64,000 nt of DNA, taken from positions 62,001-126,000 of the forward strand of contig JAZSNL010000030.1 of the NCBI GenBank assembly GCA_045536365.1. Reading direction: 5' to 3'. Of the stretch, positions 29,001-35,353 are shown piece by piece. The first letter of the stretch is position 1. Every line of letters starts with the position of its first letter. The DNA comes from JAZSNL01 sp045536365. GTDB lineage: Bacteria; Bacillota_I; Bacilli_A; ML615J-28; CAG-313. The notes beneath the pieces were generated by a model. That model ran no database searches and had not been told where the DNA came from. It was given only the letters and a program-made list of their open reading frames with translations. The translations under genes were made by a program, and so were the position numbers.

Positions 29001-29544
29001 AAGTGGAGGAACATTTTATAGTTGTATGTTTTGTTCAAGTGAATATCAAACTAATGAAATACTACCAGTAGGACACGCTTATGAAACTGAAATATTAAAA
29101 GAATCAGACTGTGTCAATGAAGGAAAAAGAAGATATTATTGTCCTAAATGTGGTGATGAATATGAAATTATAATTCCCGCAACTGGTCATAATTATCAAC
29201 TTTTAAATGAAAATAATAAAAATGGTGTAGTAGAAAGAACATATAAATGTAGTGATTGTGGTGACAATTATAGTGAAGCACTTGGGGATCAATATGATAA
29301 AGTTGCTACTTATGTTATTGATTTAGTTAATAAATATAATCCTTATATTGTATATGTTTTTACTGCAACTGCAGGACTTTGGAGTATTGGAATGGGTGTA
29401 GCATATGCTGTTGCACAAAAGAATGAAGACAAAGTGAAAGCAAAGAAAATGCTAGTAAATTACATAATTGGTATTGTTGCAATCTTTGTAATTTTAGTTG
29501 CATTACCTTATTTAGTTAAAGGAATTGCGATTTTATTAAGTTAA
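26035..29544 (+). CDS. Large surface protein: Ig-like and C-xxC/GH repeats with pilin-like C-terminus
   Basis: This 1169-residue protein starts with TTG after GGGAGG. It has a signal peptide (1-36), beta-rich Ig-like repeats (about 185-530; SG.K....P and YAVDNSGN/YAGNRS patterns), then about twelve C-xxC/GH repeats (590-1085), some with GNWTGIGDH in place of YSY..LGH. The last 65 residues hold two membrane helices around AVAQKNEDKVKAKKMLVN, closely like the separate pilin-like protein of the same operon (AHKNEEKINARDMVKN). So an adhesin-like exterior is joined to a pilin-type membrane part. Gene order puts it where other elements of this kind code for a cell-wall hydrolase, but no hydrolase motif is visible. 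Confidence 0.75.
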   Translation: MKKVLRGLFLSLFLTLALITNVVIRPNCVEVSAASTNKYILNMDYTETYSSYGMSTPQVTSGTSTTLTFGGHNERSLELYIYGSSHTSTVETANSGHRFDFNDITIAVETDYSIKRTNQINSYSVRNVNGTVVASSTTASQPTTLYSGNLEDGSYYINLVWYGQDYFTSYPNYTQQSATFSITYSFQVDGNAPVITGASTSKTYYETSDFEVSATDSGSGLKNLYIKNPNATSFTACPNPCQITNGINGLYSFYAVDNSGNESEIHYVYYDETPPTGVITNSKGTTISSSYTNAQFFYNATDADSGVKIMEWKTPLDNVWQDYPTEVLTLVSTNGTYYFRTRDNAGNYSLIKTMNYDTKAPTMSLYTESGVVANGSVVSGEYIYYSANGTGTGVRSAYVLMPGATSYVAASTSTQYLASGKYSFYCYDYAGNRSSTYSVTLDNESPILSVEGATFGTTTQFEFRVTAEDDSVCELYYKGPNDLDYRVSSYNYVDITYDMDEGTYYFYAEDEFGNRSGVKSIEFSQAAPEILIQYDEETNHYMLTWFDNTYTVGVNGMECFSGGKLTEEGDYEIVVIAQNGKTTTYNVRVDHKWVRTGWVEATCLAEGYSINECLTCDGVIYGNWTGIGDHIPEVIDVVNPTCDEKGYTLYQCEYCLFQWKSDYVEALEHEFYVAGKVEATCLAEGYTINKCKNCDVVINGNWTGIGDHVPVVIEVVAPTCEEDGYTLYHCDYCLTQWKSNYVDAIDHEFYVAGSVEATCQQEGYTINKCKHCGVVINGNWTGIGDHSKTEKEVVNPTCSSQGYTLYFCDICFAEWKGNYVDALPHNYKETTYDANCMNKGYTHYECLDCGYSYDDNYVDVLGHDYEITNKVGSCEEEGSITYKCSLCGYTYSESVGFGSHSYLTTTVTPTCLDKGYTQYECSLCGNIYYDNYVSATGHNYIKTVVDPTCTTNGYTEYECSYCGDSYQNNTTLAIGHKYIETNREPTCTKSGGTFYSCMFCSSEYQTNEILPVGHAYETEILKESDCVNEGKRRYYCPKCGDEYEIIIPATGHNYQLLNENNKNGVVERTYKCSDCGDNYSEALGDQYDKVATYVIDLVNKYNPYIVYVFTATAGLWSIGMGVAYAVAQKNEDKVKAKKMLVNYIIGIVAIFVILVALPYLVKGIAILLS

Positions 29545-29563
29545 AAAATATTTAACATAATAC

Positions 29564-29592
29564 TTGACTTTATCGTGCTATCACGATATAAT
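29564..29592 (+). promoter_or_regulatory. Promoter with palindromic operator in its spacer
   Basis: TTGACT (29564-29569), 17-base spacer, TATAAT (29587-29592). The perfect inverted repeat TATCGTG-CTAT-CACGATA (29571-29588) fills the spacer and overlaps the -10 box, so a bound repressor would block RNA polymerase. Confidence 0.8.
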
Positions 29593-29623
29593 ATAAGTGT
29601 AGAAAGGATGATAGGTGAAAACT

Positions 29624-29989
29624 ATGAAAAATAAAGAAATTTTAAGAAAAGTAGAAGCTAATGAAGGGCTAACATTAGAGGAAATAATCATTTATCAAAA
29701 TGAAGTTAAACCTGTTAAACATGTCTATGGAAAGTATGGAACACTTGCTAAAAAGTATTTAGAAGAGCATAATTTTGGAAAGTATTTGTCACTAGGTGGT
29801 GATTTACCAACTTACTTGCATAACATAGACAAGCAAGCTGATGAGATTTATGAAGTAATGTATAAAAACCTATCAGCTAAATCTGAAAACAAAAAGACAG
29901 AAGATTTCTTAAAAAATGTGCAAATTGAGAATTCAATCCAAAAAGAAATTGAAGAAGTCATATTAAATGAATTAATATATGTAGAATAG
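29624..29989 (+). CDS. tnpV: TnpV-like transposon protein
   Basis: A protein of about 121 residues; GTG at 29615 is possible, but ATG at 29624 has AGG-TGA at 8 bases and is chosen. The central section YGKYGTLAKKYLEEHNFGKY and NIDKQADEIYEVM agrees with the TnpV family, small proteins carried by conjugative and mobilisable transposons of Bacillota; their function is unknown. It is first in an operon of small genes under the operator-bearing promoter at 29564. Confidence 0.7.
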   Translation: MKNKEILRKVEANEGLTLEEIIIYQNEVKPVKHVYGKYGTLAKKYLEEHNFGKYLSLGGDLPTYLHNIDKQADEIYEVMYKNLSAKSENKKTEDFLKNVQIENSIQKEIEEVILNELIYVE

Positions 29990-30003
29990 GAGAAATTTAA
30001 AAA

Positions 30004-30213
30004 ATGGAAATCGCAGTAATAGATCAAGTAGATACTTTAGAAAAACTACACGAAATTAGATACAGACTAGGGAATGAATTTTGTTCACCACATGAAATGG
30101 ACATATATTTATTAGCAGTAGAGATTGTAGATAAAGAAATAACTTCAGTAATAGCTGAATTAAAAAAACTAGTTAATAAAGATGAAGGAGAAGAAAAAAA
30201 TGAAAGTAATTAA
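30004..30213 (+). CDS. Small hypothetical protein of the element
   Basis: A 69-residue acidic helical protein (VDTLEKLHEIRYRLGNEFCS, then a helix of alternating hydrophobic residues). The start follows TAGGAGAAATTTAAAA at good spacing. It overlaps the next small gene by 14 bases. No family is recognised. Size and context suggest an accessory or regulatory factor of the small-gene operon. Confidence 0.55.
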   Translation: MEIAVIDQVDTLEKLHEIRYRLGNEFCSPHEMDIYLLAVEIVDKEITSVIAELKKLVNKDEGEEKNESN

Positions 30214-30316
30214 AGCATTAGGATTTATAAGTAAAATTGGAATTATGTGTTTAGCAATAGTTTGTAATATAATATTAAATTTAGCAGCATTATTTGTAAG
30301 TGCAATAGTAAAATAG
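30200..30316 (+). CDS. Small single-span membrane peptide
   Basis: A 38-residue frame, ATG at 30200 with GGAG about 9 bases before it. After MKVIKALGFISK it is almost wholly hydrophobic (IVCNIILNLAALFVSAIV) and ends in K. It overlaps the preceding gene and is followed after 12 bases by the next start. The length, basic end and single hydrophobic span fit a membrane peptide, perhaps a regulator of the channel or a type-I toxin-like peptide; I cannot decide which. Confidence 0.5.
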   Translation: MKVIKALGFISKIGIMCLAIVCNIILNLAALFVSAIVK

Positions 30317-30328
30317 GAGGAATAAGTT

Positions 30329-30562
30329 ATGCCAAGAAAAGAAGATACACCACTAAGAAATGCTAGAAGAAGTTATGAAGAAAGAAATAAGGAAGAAAGA
30401 TTAAAAGCTACTACTCAGTTTAATACTAGACTTCCAAAAGAAAAGTATGATGAGATAAATGAGTTTCTTGAAAAACATAATATTAGAAAAATTGATTTAA
30501 TTTATGCAGGCTATGAAGCGTTAAAAGAAACTTGTCGCAATTTGTCGAATAGCACTAAATAG
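30329..30562 (+). CDS. Ribbon-helix-helix-like small basic protein
   Basis: A 77-residue protein after AGGAGGA. The basic N-terminus (PRKEDTPLRNARRSYEERNKEER) is followed by TTQFNTRLPKEKYDEINEF and two helices, the pattern of a short beta strand plus helix-helix seen in ribbon-helix-helix DNA-binding proteins. It could be the repressor acting at the palindrome in the operon's promoter at 29571, or a MobC-like protein. An intrinsic terminator-like hairpin follows. Confidence 0.6.
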   Translation: MPRKEDTPLRNARRSYEERNKEERLKATTQFNTRLPKEKYDEINEFLEKHNIRKIDLIYAGYEALKETCRNLSNSTK

Positions 30563-30570
30563 CTTGATTT

Positions 30571-30594
30571 AGGGGAGATGAAATCCCCTTTTAT
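30571..30594 (+). terminator. Short intrinsic terminator after small-gene operon
   Basis: AGGGGA (30571-30576) pairs with TCCCCT (30584-30589) around a 7-base loop, then TTTTATT. The stem is only 6 pairs, so strength is moderate. Confidence 0.55.
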
Positions 30595-30653
30595 TGACCA
30601 ATTATAGTTAAGGCTCTTGTAGAAGGCTACTATATGGAAGACATCAAAAAGAT

Positions 30654-30721
30654 GGAAACGTATAGTAGAATATACAAAAAAATATACGTTTCCACAACAT
30701 TAAAGAGGAGGTAAACGTATA
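30654..30721 (+). promoter_or_regulatory. Three-part switch: two mutually exclusive hairpins
   Basis: GGAAACGTATA (30654-30664) is the exact complement of TATACGTTTCC (30683-30693). A third segment AAACGTATA (30713-30721), just after the GAGGAGGT ribosome site, repeats the first and can pair with TATACGTTT instead. The second hairpin would enclose the ribosome site (about 30704-30711) and the start of the next gene; the first would free them. Confidence 0.55.
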
Positions 30722-31059
30722 TTAGAAAAAGTAAAATAACTCAAATCGTAAGTAGTTATTTTAGTGAAAAAGAAGAAACAGAAGACAAAGTTATAGAAAC
30801 AAAAGTAGAAGAAGTAATAGAAGAGAAACAATTATCTAGAAAAGAACTACTTGAAATTTATTCAAAGAAGGTTTATGAAAATGAACCGATTGATCTAGAC
30901 AAGTTATCAAAGGAAGATAGAAACTTATGTTATTATGCGATACAATTGGGATGGTTAAATTATCTAAAGGAAATAGATAAAATTACTCAAGTTGAATATG
31001 ATAAAATAAAAAATTATCTAATGAATAAATTTAAGATTAAACCAAAACTAAATTTATAA
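30721..31059 (+). CDS. Hypothetical helical protein with AUU start
   Basis: A clean frame of 112 residues has no ATG, GTG or TTG near its beginning. GAGGAGGT at 30704-30711 lies 9 bases before ATT at 30721, the only sensible start. The N-terminal third is acidic (EKEETEDKVIETKVEEVIEEK), the rest is helical with LSRKELLEIYSKKVYENEPI and CYYAIQLGWLNYLKEI. I do not recognise a family. It directly precedes the serine recombinase and could be its directionality or regulatory factor, an inference from position and size only. Confidence 0.6.
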   Translation: MRKSKITQIVSSYFSEKEETEDKVIETKVEEVIEEKQLSRKELLEIYSKKVYENEPIDLDKLSKEDRNLCYYAIQLGWLNYLKEIDKITQVEYDKIKNYLMNKFKIKPKLNL

Positions 31060-31069
31060 AGAAGGGAGA

Positions 31070-31093
31070 GTATAATATTTAACTATATTATAC
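31070..31093 (+). promoter_or_regulatory. Hairpin between ribosome site and recombinase start
   Basis: GTATAATAT (31072-31080 region) and ATATTATAC form a near-perfect stem around TTAACT, lying between GAAGGGAG (31060-31068) and ATG 31105. The hairpin may bring the distant ribosome site close to the start or control access to it. GTATAATA may also serve as a -10 box. Confidence 0.4.
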
Positions 31094-31104
31094 AAGTTTA
31101 AAAT

Positions 31105-32904
31105 ATGAATAATAATGTTAAAGTAATTAAGGCAAGTGTTGCACCTAGAGATAGAAGAAAAATAAATCAACTAGGTGAATTGAGAGTAGGAGCATATTGT
31201 AGAGTATCTACTGATACTGAAGACCAATTAAATAGTTATAATTCTCAAGTTAAATATTATACTGACCTTATTAATAGTAAAGAAGAATGGACTTTAGTCG
31301 ATATTTATGCAGATGAGGGAATTACTGGAACGCAAGTTGGAAAAAGAGAAAGCTTTCAAAGAATGATTAATGATTGTGCTGAAGGTAAAATTGATATGAT
31401 TATTACTAAATCAATATCAAGATTTGCAAGAAACACAGTTGATACATTACAATTTGTTAGAAAGTTAAAAGAAAGAAATATTGCAGTATTTTTTGAAGAA
31501 GAAAATATAAATACATTAAGTATGGATGGAGAGTTATTACTTACTATTTTAAGTTCAGTCGCACAACAAGAAGTAGAAAATATTTCTGCAAATGTTAAAA
31601 AAGGTTTAAAGATGAAAATGCAACGAGGAGAAATGATAGGTTTCAAAGGTTGTTTAGGTTATGATTATGATCCAGTTACAAAAAATTTAATAATAAATGA
31701 AAAGGAAGCTGAAGTTGTTAGATTTATATTTGATAAATATATTGAAGGATATGGTTCTTTTACAATTTCAAGATTATTAAAAGAAAAAGGATATTCATCT
31801 AAAGGTGGATGCAAAAATTGGCCTGTATCTACAATTATTACAATATTAAAAAATGAAAAATATAAAGGGGATTTATTATTAGGAAAATCTTTTACATCAG
31901 ATCCAATTAATAAAAAGAAAGTGATTAATAATGGTGAAGAAGATAAATATTATATTAGTAATCATCATGAACCAATTATTAGTGCAGAAACTTTTGATAT
32001 GGCACAACAAATAATGAGTAAAAATAGTGAATCATTTAAAAGTTCTTTAAAGACAGATGGATTTAGACCTGCAAAGTATACATTTAGTCAAAAGATATAT
32101 TGTGCATATTGCGGTCATAGATTTCAAAGAAGAGGAATTAATGAAAGATGTCATAATAATTTAGTTGGTTGGAATTGTACAACTGCAGTGAACAAAGGTA
32201 AAAAAGCATGTATTGAAAGTAGATTTGTAGAGCAATCAATTATAGAAAGTGGATTCATTGATGCTTTGAATAAAATTAAAAAGACTGGTATATTAGATGA
32301 TTTTGTTTATAATTTAAAGACTATGTTAAATGATAAATCTCCAGAGAGAAAAGCTGATGAATTGGTAAAAGAAATAAATGTATTAGAAAATAAAAAAAGA
32401 CAATTACTTGAAATTAGACTTGAAGGTATTATAACTAAGGAAGATTTTGAAATACAATATAAATCCATAAGTGAAAAAATAAAAACTAAAAATGAACAAT
32501 TATCAAAAGTCAATTCAGAGATTACTAATAAAGATGTAATTGCTATTAGGATAGAAGATTTAAGAAAAATTATATCAATTAAAACGATTGAAAGATTTGA
32601 TAGTGATACATTTGAATTACTAATAGATAAAATAATTGTTGGTGGATATGATGAAAAAGGTAAACCAGATCCTTACTTACTAGAATATAAGTTTAAACTA
32701 AATTATAATTATAAAATCAATGGTCAAGCAATTAAAAAAAAATACACAGTGTGTCAAAATGAGTCGAATGATTTAGGTGCTATGACTACTTTTTGTCAGT
32801 TACGTACAACTCAGGTGCGTCGAAACATTGAGTTACATAGCACTGACACATTTTCTGAAATCGATAAGTCTTCTAGTAAGGCTTATTTTTTTTGCATTTT
32901 ATAG
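31105..32904 (+). CDS. Large serine recombinase (integrase of the element)
   Basis: This 599-residue protein has the resolvase domain at about 28-180 with GAYCRVSTDTEDQ (catalytic Ser in RVS) and SISRFARNTVD, the recombinase domain at about 190-310, a zinc ribbon (CAYCGHRF ... C, near 333-370), and a coiled-coil stretch (about 420-490). It cuts and rejoins attachment sites to integrate and excise the element. The last 35 residues are encoded in a region of inverted repeats and in a terminator stem, so the C-terminal tail may be extended by the integration junction or by frame drift. No good ribosome site is adjacent to the ATG; see the hairpin just upstream. Confidence 0.93.
   Translation: MNNNVKVIKASVAPRDRRKINQLGELRVGAYCRVSTDTEDQLNSYNSQVKYYTDLINSKEEWTLVDIYADEGITGTQVGKRESFQRMINDCAEGKIDMIITKSISRFARNTVDTLQFVRKLKERNIAVFFEEENINTLSMDGELLLTILSSVAQQEVENISANVKKGLKMKMQRGEMIGFKGCLGYDYDPVTKNLIINEKEAEVVRFIFDKYIEGYGSFTISRLLKEKGYSSKGGCKNWPVSTIITILKNEKYKGDLLLGKSFTSDPINKKKVINNGEEDKYYISNHHEPIISAETFDMAQQIMSKNSESFKSSLKTDGFRPAKYTFSQKIYCAYCGHRFQRRGINERCHNNLVGWNCTTAVNKGKKACIESRFVEQSIIESGFIDALNKIKKTGILDDFVYNLKTMLNDKSPERKADELVKEINVLENKKRQLLEIRLEGIITKEDFEIQYKSISEKIKTKNEQLSKVNSEITNKDVIAIRIEDLRKIISIKTIERFDSDTFELLIDKIIVGGYDEKGKPDPYLLEYKFKLNYNYKINGQAIKKKYTVCQNESNDLGAMTTFCQLRTTQVRRNIELHSTDTFSEIDKSSSKAYFFCIL
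32778..32850. repeat. Nested inverted repeats at the recombinase 3' end
   Basis: GTGCTATG (about 32778-32785) pairs with CATAGCAC (32836-32843), enclosing AACTCA (about 32808-32813) with TGAGTT (about 32828-32833). GTGTGTCA upstream also mirrors TGACACA at 32844-32850. The element's right attachment site may lie here or just after the terminators; not resolved. Confidence 0.35.
32864..32893 (+). terminator. Intrinsic terminator overlapping recombinase 3' end
   Basis: ATAAGTCTT (32864-32872) pairs with AAGGCTTAT (32878-32886), one G-T pair, loop CTAGT, followed by seven T. It lies inside the last 13 codons of the recombinase frame. Confidence 0.7.
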
Positions 32905-32941
32905 GGTATTTTAGCTAGTTTTAGTTAGAATACCTTATTTT
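32905..32941 (+). terminator. Second terminator-like hairpin after the element
   Basis: GGTATT (32905-32910) pairs with AATACC (32929-32934), with a TAGCTAG/GTTAG-rich loop and a T-rich tail. Weaker than the one just upstream. Confidence 0.5.
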
Positions 32942-32990
32942 TTCATTCATTTATGAAACATTTAGATTTAAAGACTAGGTGAGACTGACC

Positions 32991-33064
32991 ACGGACTCGA
33001 ACCATTTACTTACGGGTATCGAACATTTAGTTCTGATGGGACTCGAACCTATAAGAGATAATGG
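32991..33064 (-). repeat. Three diverged tRNA T-arm-like segments
   Basis: On the minus strand three copies of GGTTCGAGTCC-like sequence occur: 32993-33003 (exact TTCGAGT), 33017-33025 (TTCGATA) and 33039-33049 (exact TTCGAGT). Spacing is 22-24 bases. No D-arm, anticodon arm or acceptor could be folded around them, so they are not tRNA genes. They may be remnants of tRNA 3' ends left by earlier integrations. Confidence 0.45.
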
Positions 33065-33165
33065 TGGAATAATAAACAAAAATGTGATAAAATATTTTTA
33101 TAGTTGAAGAAAAAACAGCATAAATTTTGTCTTATTATATGAAGAGATATTTATAGGAGTACTTT

Positions 33166-33687
33166 ATGGACTATAATGATAAACTTAAAAAATTTATTAA
33201 AGAGAATAACAAAGCTAAAATAGACGATCTATTTGAAGAGATTTATTATTCATATAGGAAGTTAGTGAGTTTTATTATTGCTAAATATGTAAATAACCAT
33301 ATGGATGTTGAGGACTTAACTAGTGATGTTTTTATTAACTTTTATAAGAAAATTCATGTCAGTGAAATTAATAATATAAAGTATTATTTAGTCACATCAG
33401 CTAAGAATTTAGCAATCAATTATTTAAATAAAAAAGAAATATATATAGAATTTGATGATAATTTTGTTTATGAATGTGAACAATATAATGGTGGATTAGA
33501 TAAATATTATGAGTTAATAGATTATTTAAAAACGCTTGTTTCTGAATTTGAACTCGAAATTATATTGAAACACTTAGTTTATGATTATACTTTTAAGGAT
33601 TTATCAACGCTTTACGACAAACCTTTAAAGTCAATATACTCTATATATTCTCGTGCAATAAAAAAAATAAAAAAAGGAGTAAAGTAA
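33166..33687 (+). CDS. ECF-like sigma factor
   Basis: A 173-residue protein with region 2 at about 30-95 (YYSYRKLVSFIIAKYVNNHMDVEDLTSDVF, then INYLNK) and region 4 at about 115-170 (VYDYTFKDLSTLYDKPLKSIYSIYSRAIKKI). It has the size and two-domain plan of extracytoplasmic-function sigma factors. TAGGAG precedes the ATG. The next gene starts one base after its stop and encodes a one-span membrane protein, the classic sigma/anti-sigma arrangement. Two lipoprotein genes downstream share a 36-base promoter-region element and are likely targets. Confidence 0.8.
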   Translation: MDYNDKLKKFIKENNKAKIDDLFEEIYYSYRKLVSFIIAKYVNNHMDVEDLTSDVFINFYKKIHVSEINNIKYYLVTSAKNLAINYLNKKEIYIEFDDNFVYECEQYNGGLDKYYELIDYLKTLVSEFELEIILKHLVYDYTFKDLSTLYDKPLKSIYSIYSRAIKKIKKGVK

Positions 33688-33688
33688 T

Positions 33689-35170
33689 ATGTCAAGAAAA
33701 AAAGATATCAATAAAATACTTTCTAATTTCGAATTTGATTACAATAATGATTTTGACGATATAAAAAAAGAACTACATATTTCTAATAATAATCAACCTA
33801 GAAAAACACATAGTTTTAAATATGCTTATTCAATTTTAATGACTGTTTTAGTTATTGCATTATCAATAGTTGTTATTAATATGAATGGCAAAAATGAAAT
33901 GAATCAAAAGTATAATTTAGAAGTTATAGATAATTTTAATTATATTATAGATCCTTTACAAGAGACATATGTCGCAGGAGAAGAAGTAACAGTGACATTA
34001 AAGACAACATTACCTGAAATAAATGGTATTAGATTAAATAATGTAGATTATTATAGTGAATATGATAATTCTAAAAATCAAAGTATTGTTAAATTTAACA
34101 TGCCTAATAAAGATTCTAAACTATATACTATTTCTAATGAATACATAGATAAAGCTTGTAATAATGAAAATCATGAATGGATTGAAGAAGACGAGTTATA
34201 TGAAATTAAAAGTTTAGGTATAACAGAAAAATGCTTCATTTGTTCTAAGTGTGGAGAAAAGAAAAGTATACCATTTGAATTAAATTCTTATAATGCTACA
34301 GTTTTGGTTGAGTCAATTAATGTTAAGATAGACGACAATACTAAAAATGAGTTTAAGGTTATTAAATCAATGGCTGAAGCCAATTCTTTTATAGAAAATA
34401 TTAATAAATATAATGATAAAAAAATCGAATGTCCAAGCTATATTAATGATGAGTATTTCCAAGAATACTATTTATATATTAATTACCAATTAGCTCAAGA
34501 TCCCTATAGAGAAAATACTTATTATAAAGTAAATGAGGACAATTCATTAGAACTTTATTTGATTAAAGATTTTCCAAACAAATATTTATTATCTGAATTT
34601 AATTTTGATGAATATCAATTAGGTATAAAGCCTACCTTAGTATCTATAGTTAAAGTTAAAAAAGAAATACTTGATTCAACTGATAATATATTTGTAAAAA
34701 CAATAATTAATTTATCAATTGAAATTCTTGATATTCATCCAATCATTGGATTTATACCAAAGTCAAATTTTCAAATTAATACTAATAATTTTATTTGTGA
34801 TAATAAAATTTCTTTTACATCTAATATTATTAGATCTGTAGAAGAATTAAATATATTTAAACAATACTTTGATATTCCAGATGAAGCTTATACTAAATAT
34901 GATGAGGAATATTTTAAAACTAATTCGTTAGTGGTTTTCAAGGATATAATAAAAAAACAGTTATATCAGTATGCTATGGATATAGTTAATTTCGAGATCT
35001 CAAATGGAAAAATTTATTTTTACTACAAAAAAACAGTTAAATACAACCTTAGTAATTCAGATGTTTCAGAAGAAAATATATACTTATATAAGTTGATTGA
35101 AGTGCCGAATAATACTTTACAAGAAAAAGAAAACGTAGAGTTTGTTGAAATAGTCTCTTTATTTGATTAA
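33689..35170 (+). CDS. Probable membrane anti-sigma protein
   Basis: This 493-residue protein has about 47 cytoplasmic N-terminal residues, one membrane helix (about 48-68, YSILMTVLVIALSIVVIN) and a large exterior part. It is made from the message of the ECF-like sigma gene (AAAGGAG inside that gene's end). Topology and position are those of an anti-sigma factor with a sensory exterior domain. Outside, a C-xxC pair and NHEWIEE/CSKCGEKKSIPFE (about 163-200) resemble the Cys/His repeats seen elsewhere in this window and might bind metal; the C-terminal part is unrecognised. No zinc-anti-sigma HxxxCxxC motif is visible in the N-terminus. Confidence 0.65.
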   Translation: MSRKKDINKILSNFEFDYNNDFDDIKKELHISNNNQPRKTHSFKYAYSILMTVLVIALSIVVINMNGKNEMNQKYNLEVIDNFNYIIDPLQETYVAGEEVTVTLKTTLPEINGIRLNNVDYYSEYDNSKNQSIVKFNMPNKDSKLYTISNEYIDKACNNENHEWIEEDELYEIKSLGITEKCFICSKCGEKKSIPFELNSYNATVLVESINVKIDDNTKNEFKVIKSMAEANSFIENINKYNDKKIECPSYINDEYFQEYYLYINYQLAQDPYRENTYYKVNEDNSLELYLIKDFPNKYLLSEFNFDEYQLGIKPTLVSIVKVKKEILDSTDNIFVKTIINLSIEILDIHPIIGFIPKSNFQINTNNFICDNKISFTSNIIRSVEELNIFKQYFDIPDEAYTKYDEEYFKTNSLVVFKDIIKKQLYQYAMDIVNFEISNGKIYFYYKKTVKYNLSNSDVSEENIYLYKLIEVPNNTLQEKENVEFVEIVSLFD

Positions 35171-35182
35171 TTTATAAAAAAA

Positions 35183-35218
35183 TGTCACCTTTTACTATTT
35201 TAAATTGTTTTATATATA
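35183..35218 (+). promoter_or_regulatory. Conserved upstream element, copy 1
   Basis: Starts TGTCACCTTTTACTA and runs to TTGTTTTATATAT; 33 of 36 bases are the same as the copy at 36661-36696. The leader after it (TTATTTGTTATAT..ATAGGAGGT) is also shared. Candidate recognition site of the ECF-like sigma factor encoded at 33166. Confidence 0.5.
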
Positions 35219-35353
35219 TAAGATTAAAAGTTCTCTTATAAAGAGATGGTATTCTAGTGCAGATTTTATAATTATGTATTATAATATAAATAAGTAAAAT
35301 AGTTCCAAAAAAATTTACTTTTATTTGTTATATTAATAGGAGGTATAATTTAT

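Noticed and set aside
28000..29300. CRISPR-like direct repeats
   Set aside because: The periodicity is about 120 bases and matches the protein repeats of the surface protein; no short identical repeats with unique spacers exist in the window.
32975..33070. tRNA gene on the minus strand
   Set aside because: Only T-arm-like pieces are present; no acceptor stem, D-arm or anticodon arm could be folded.
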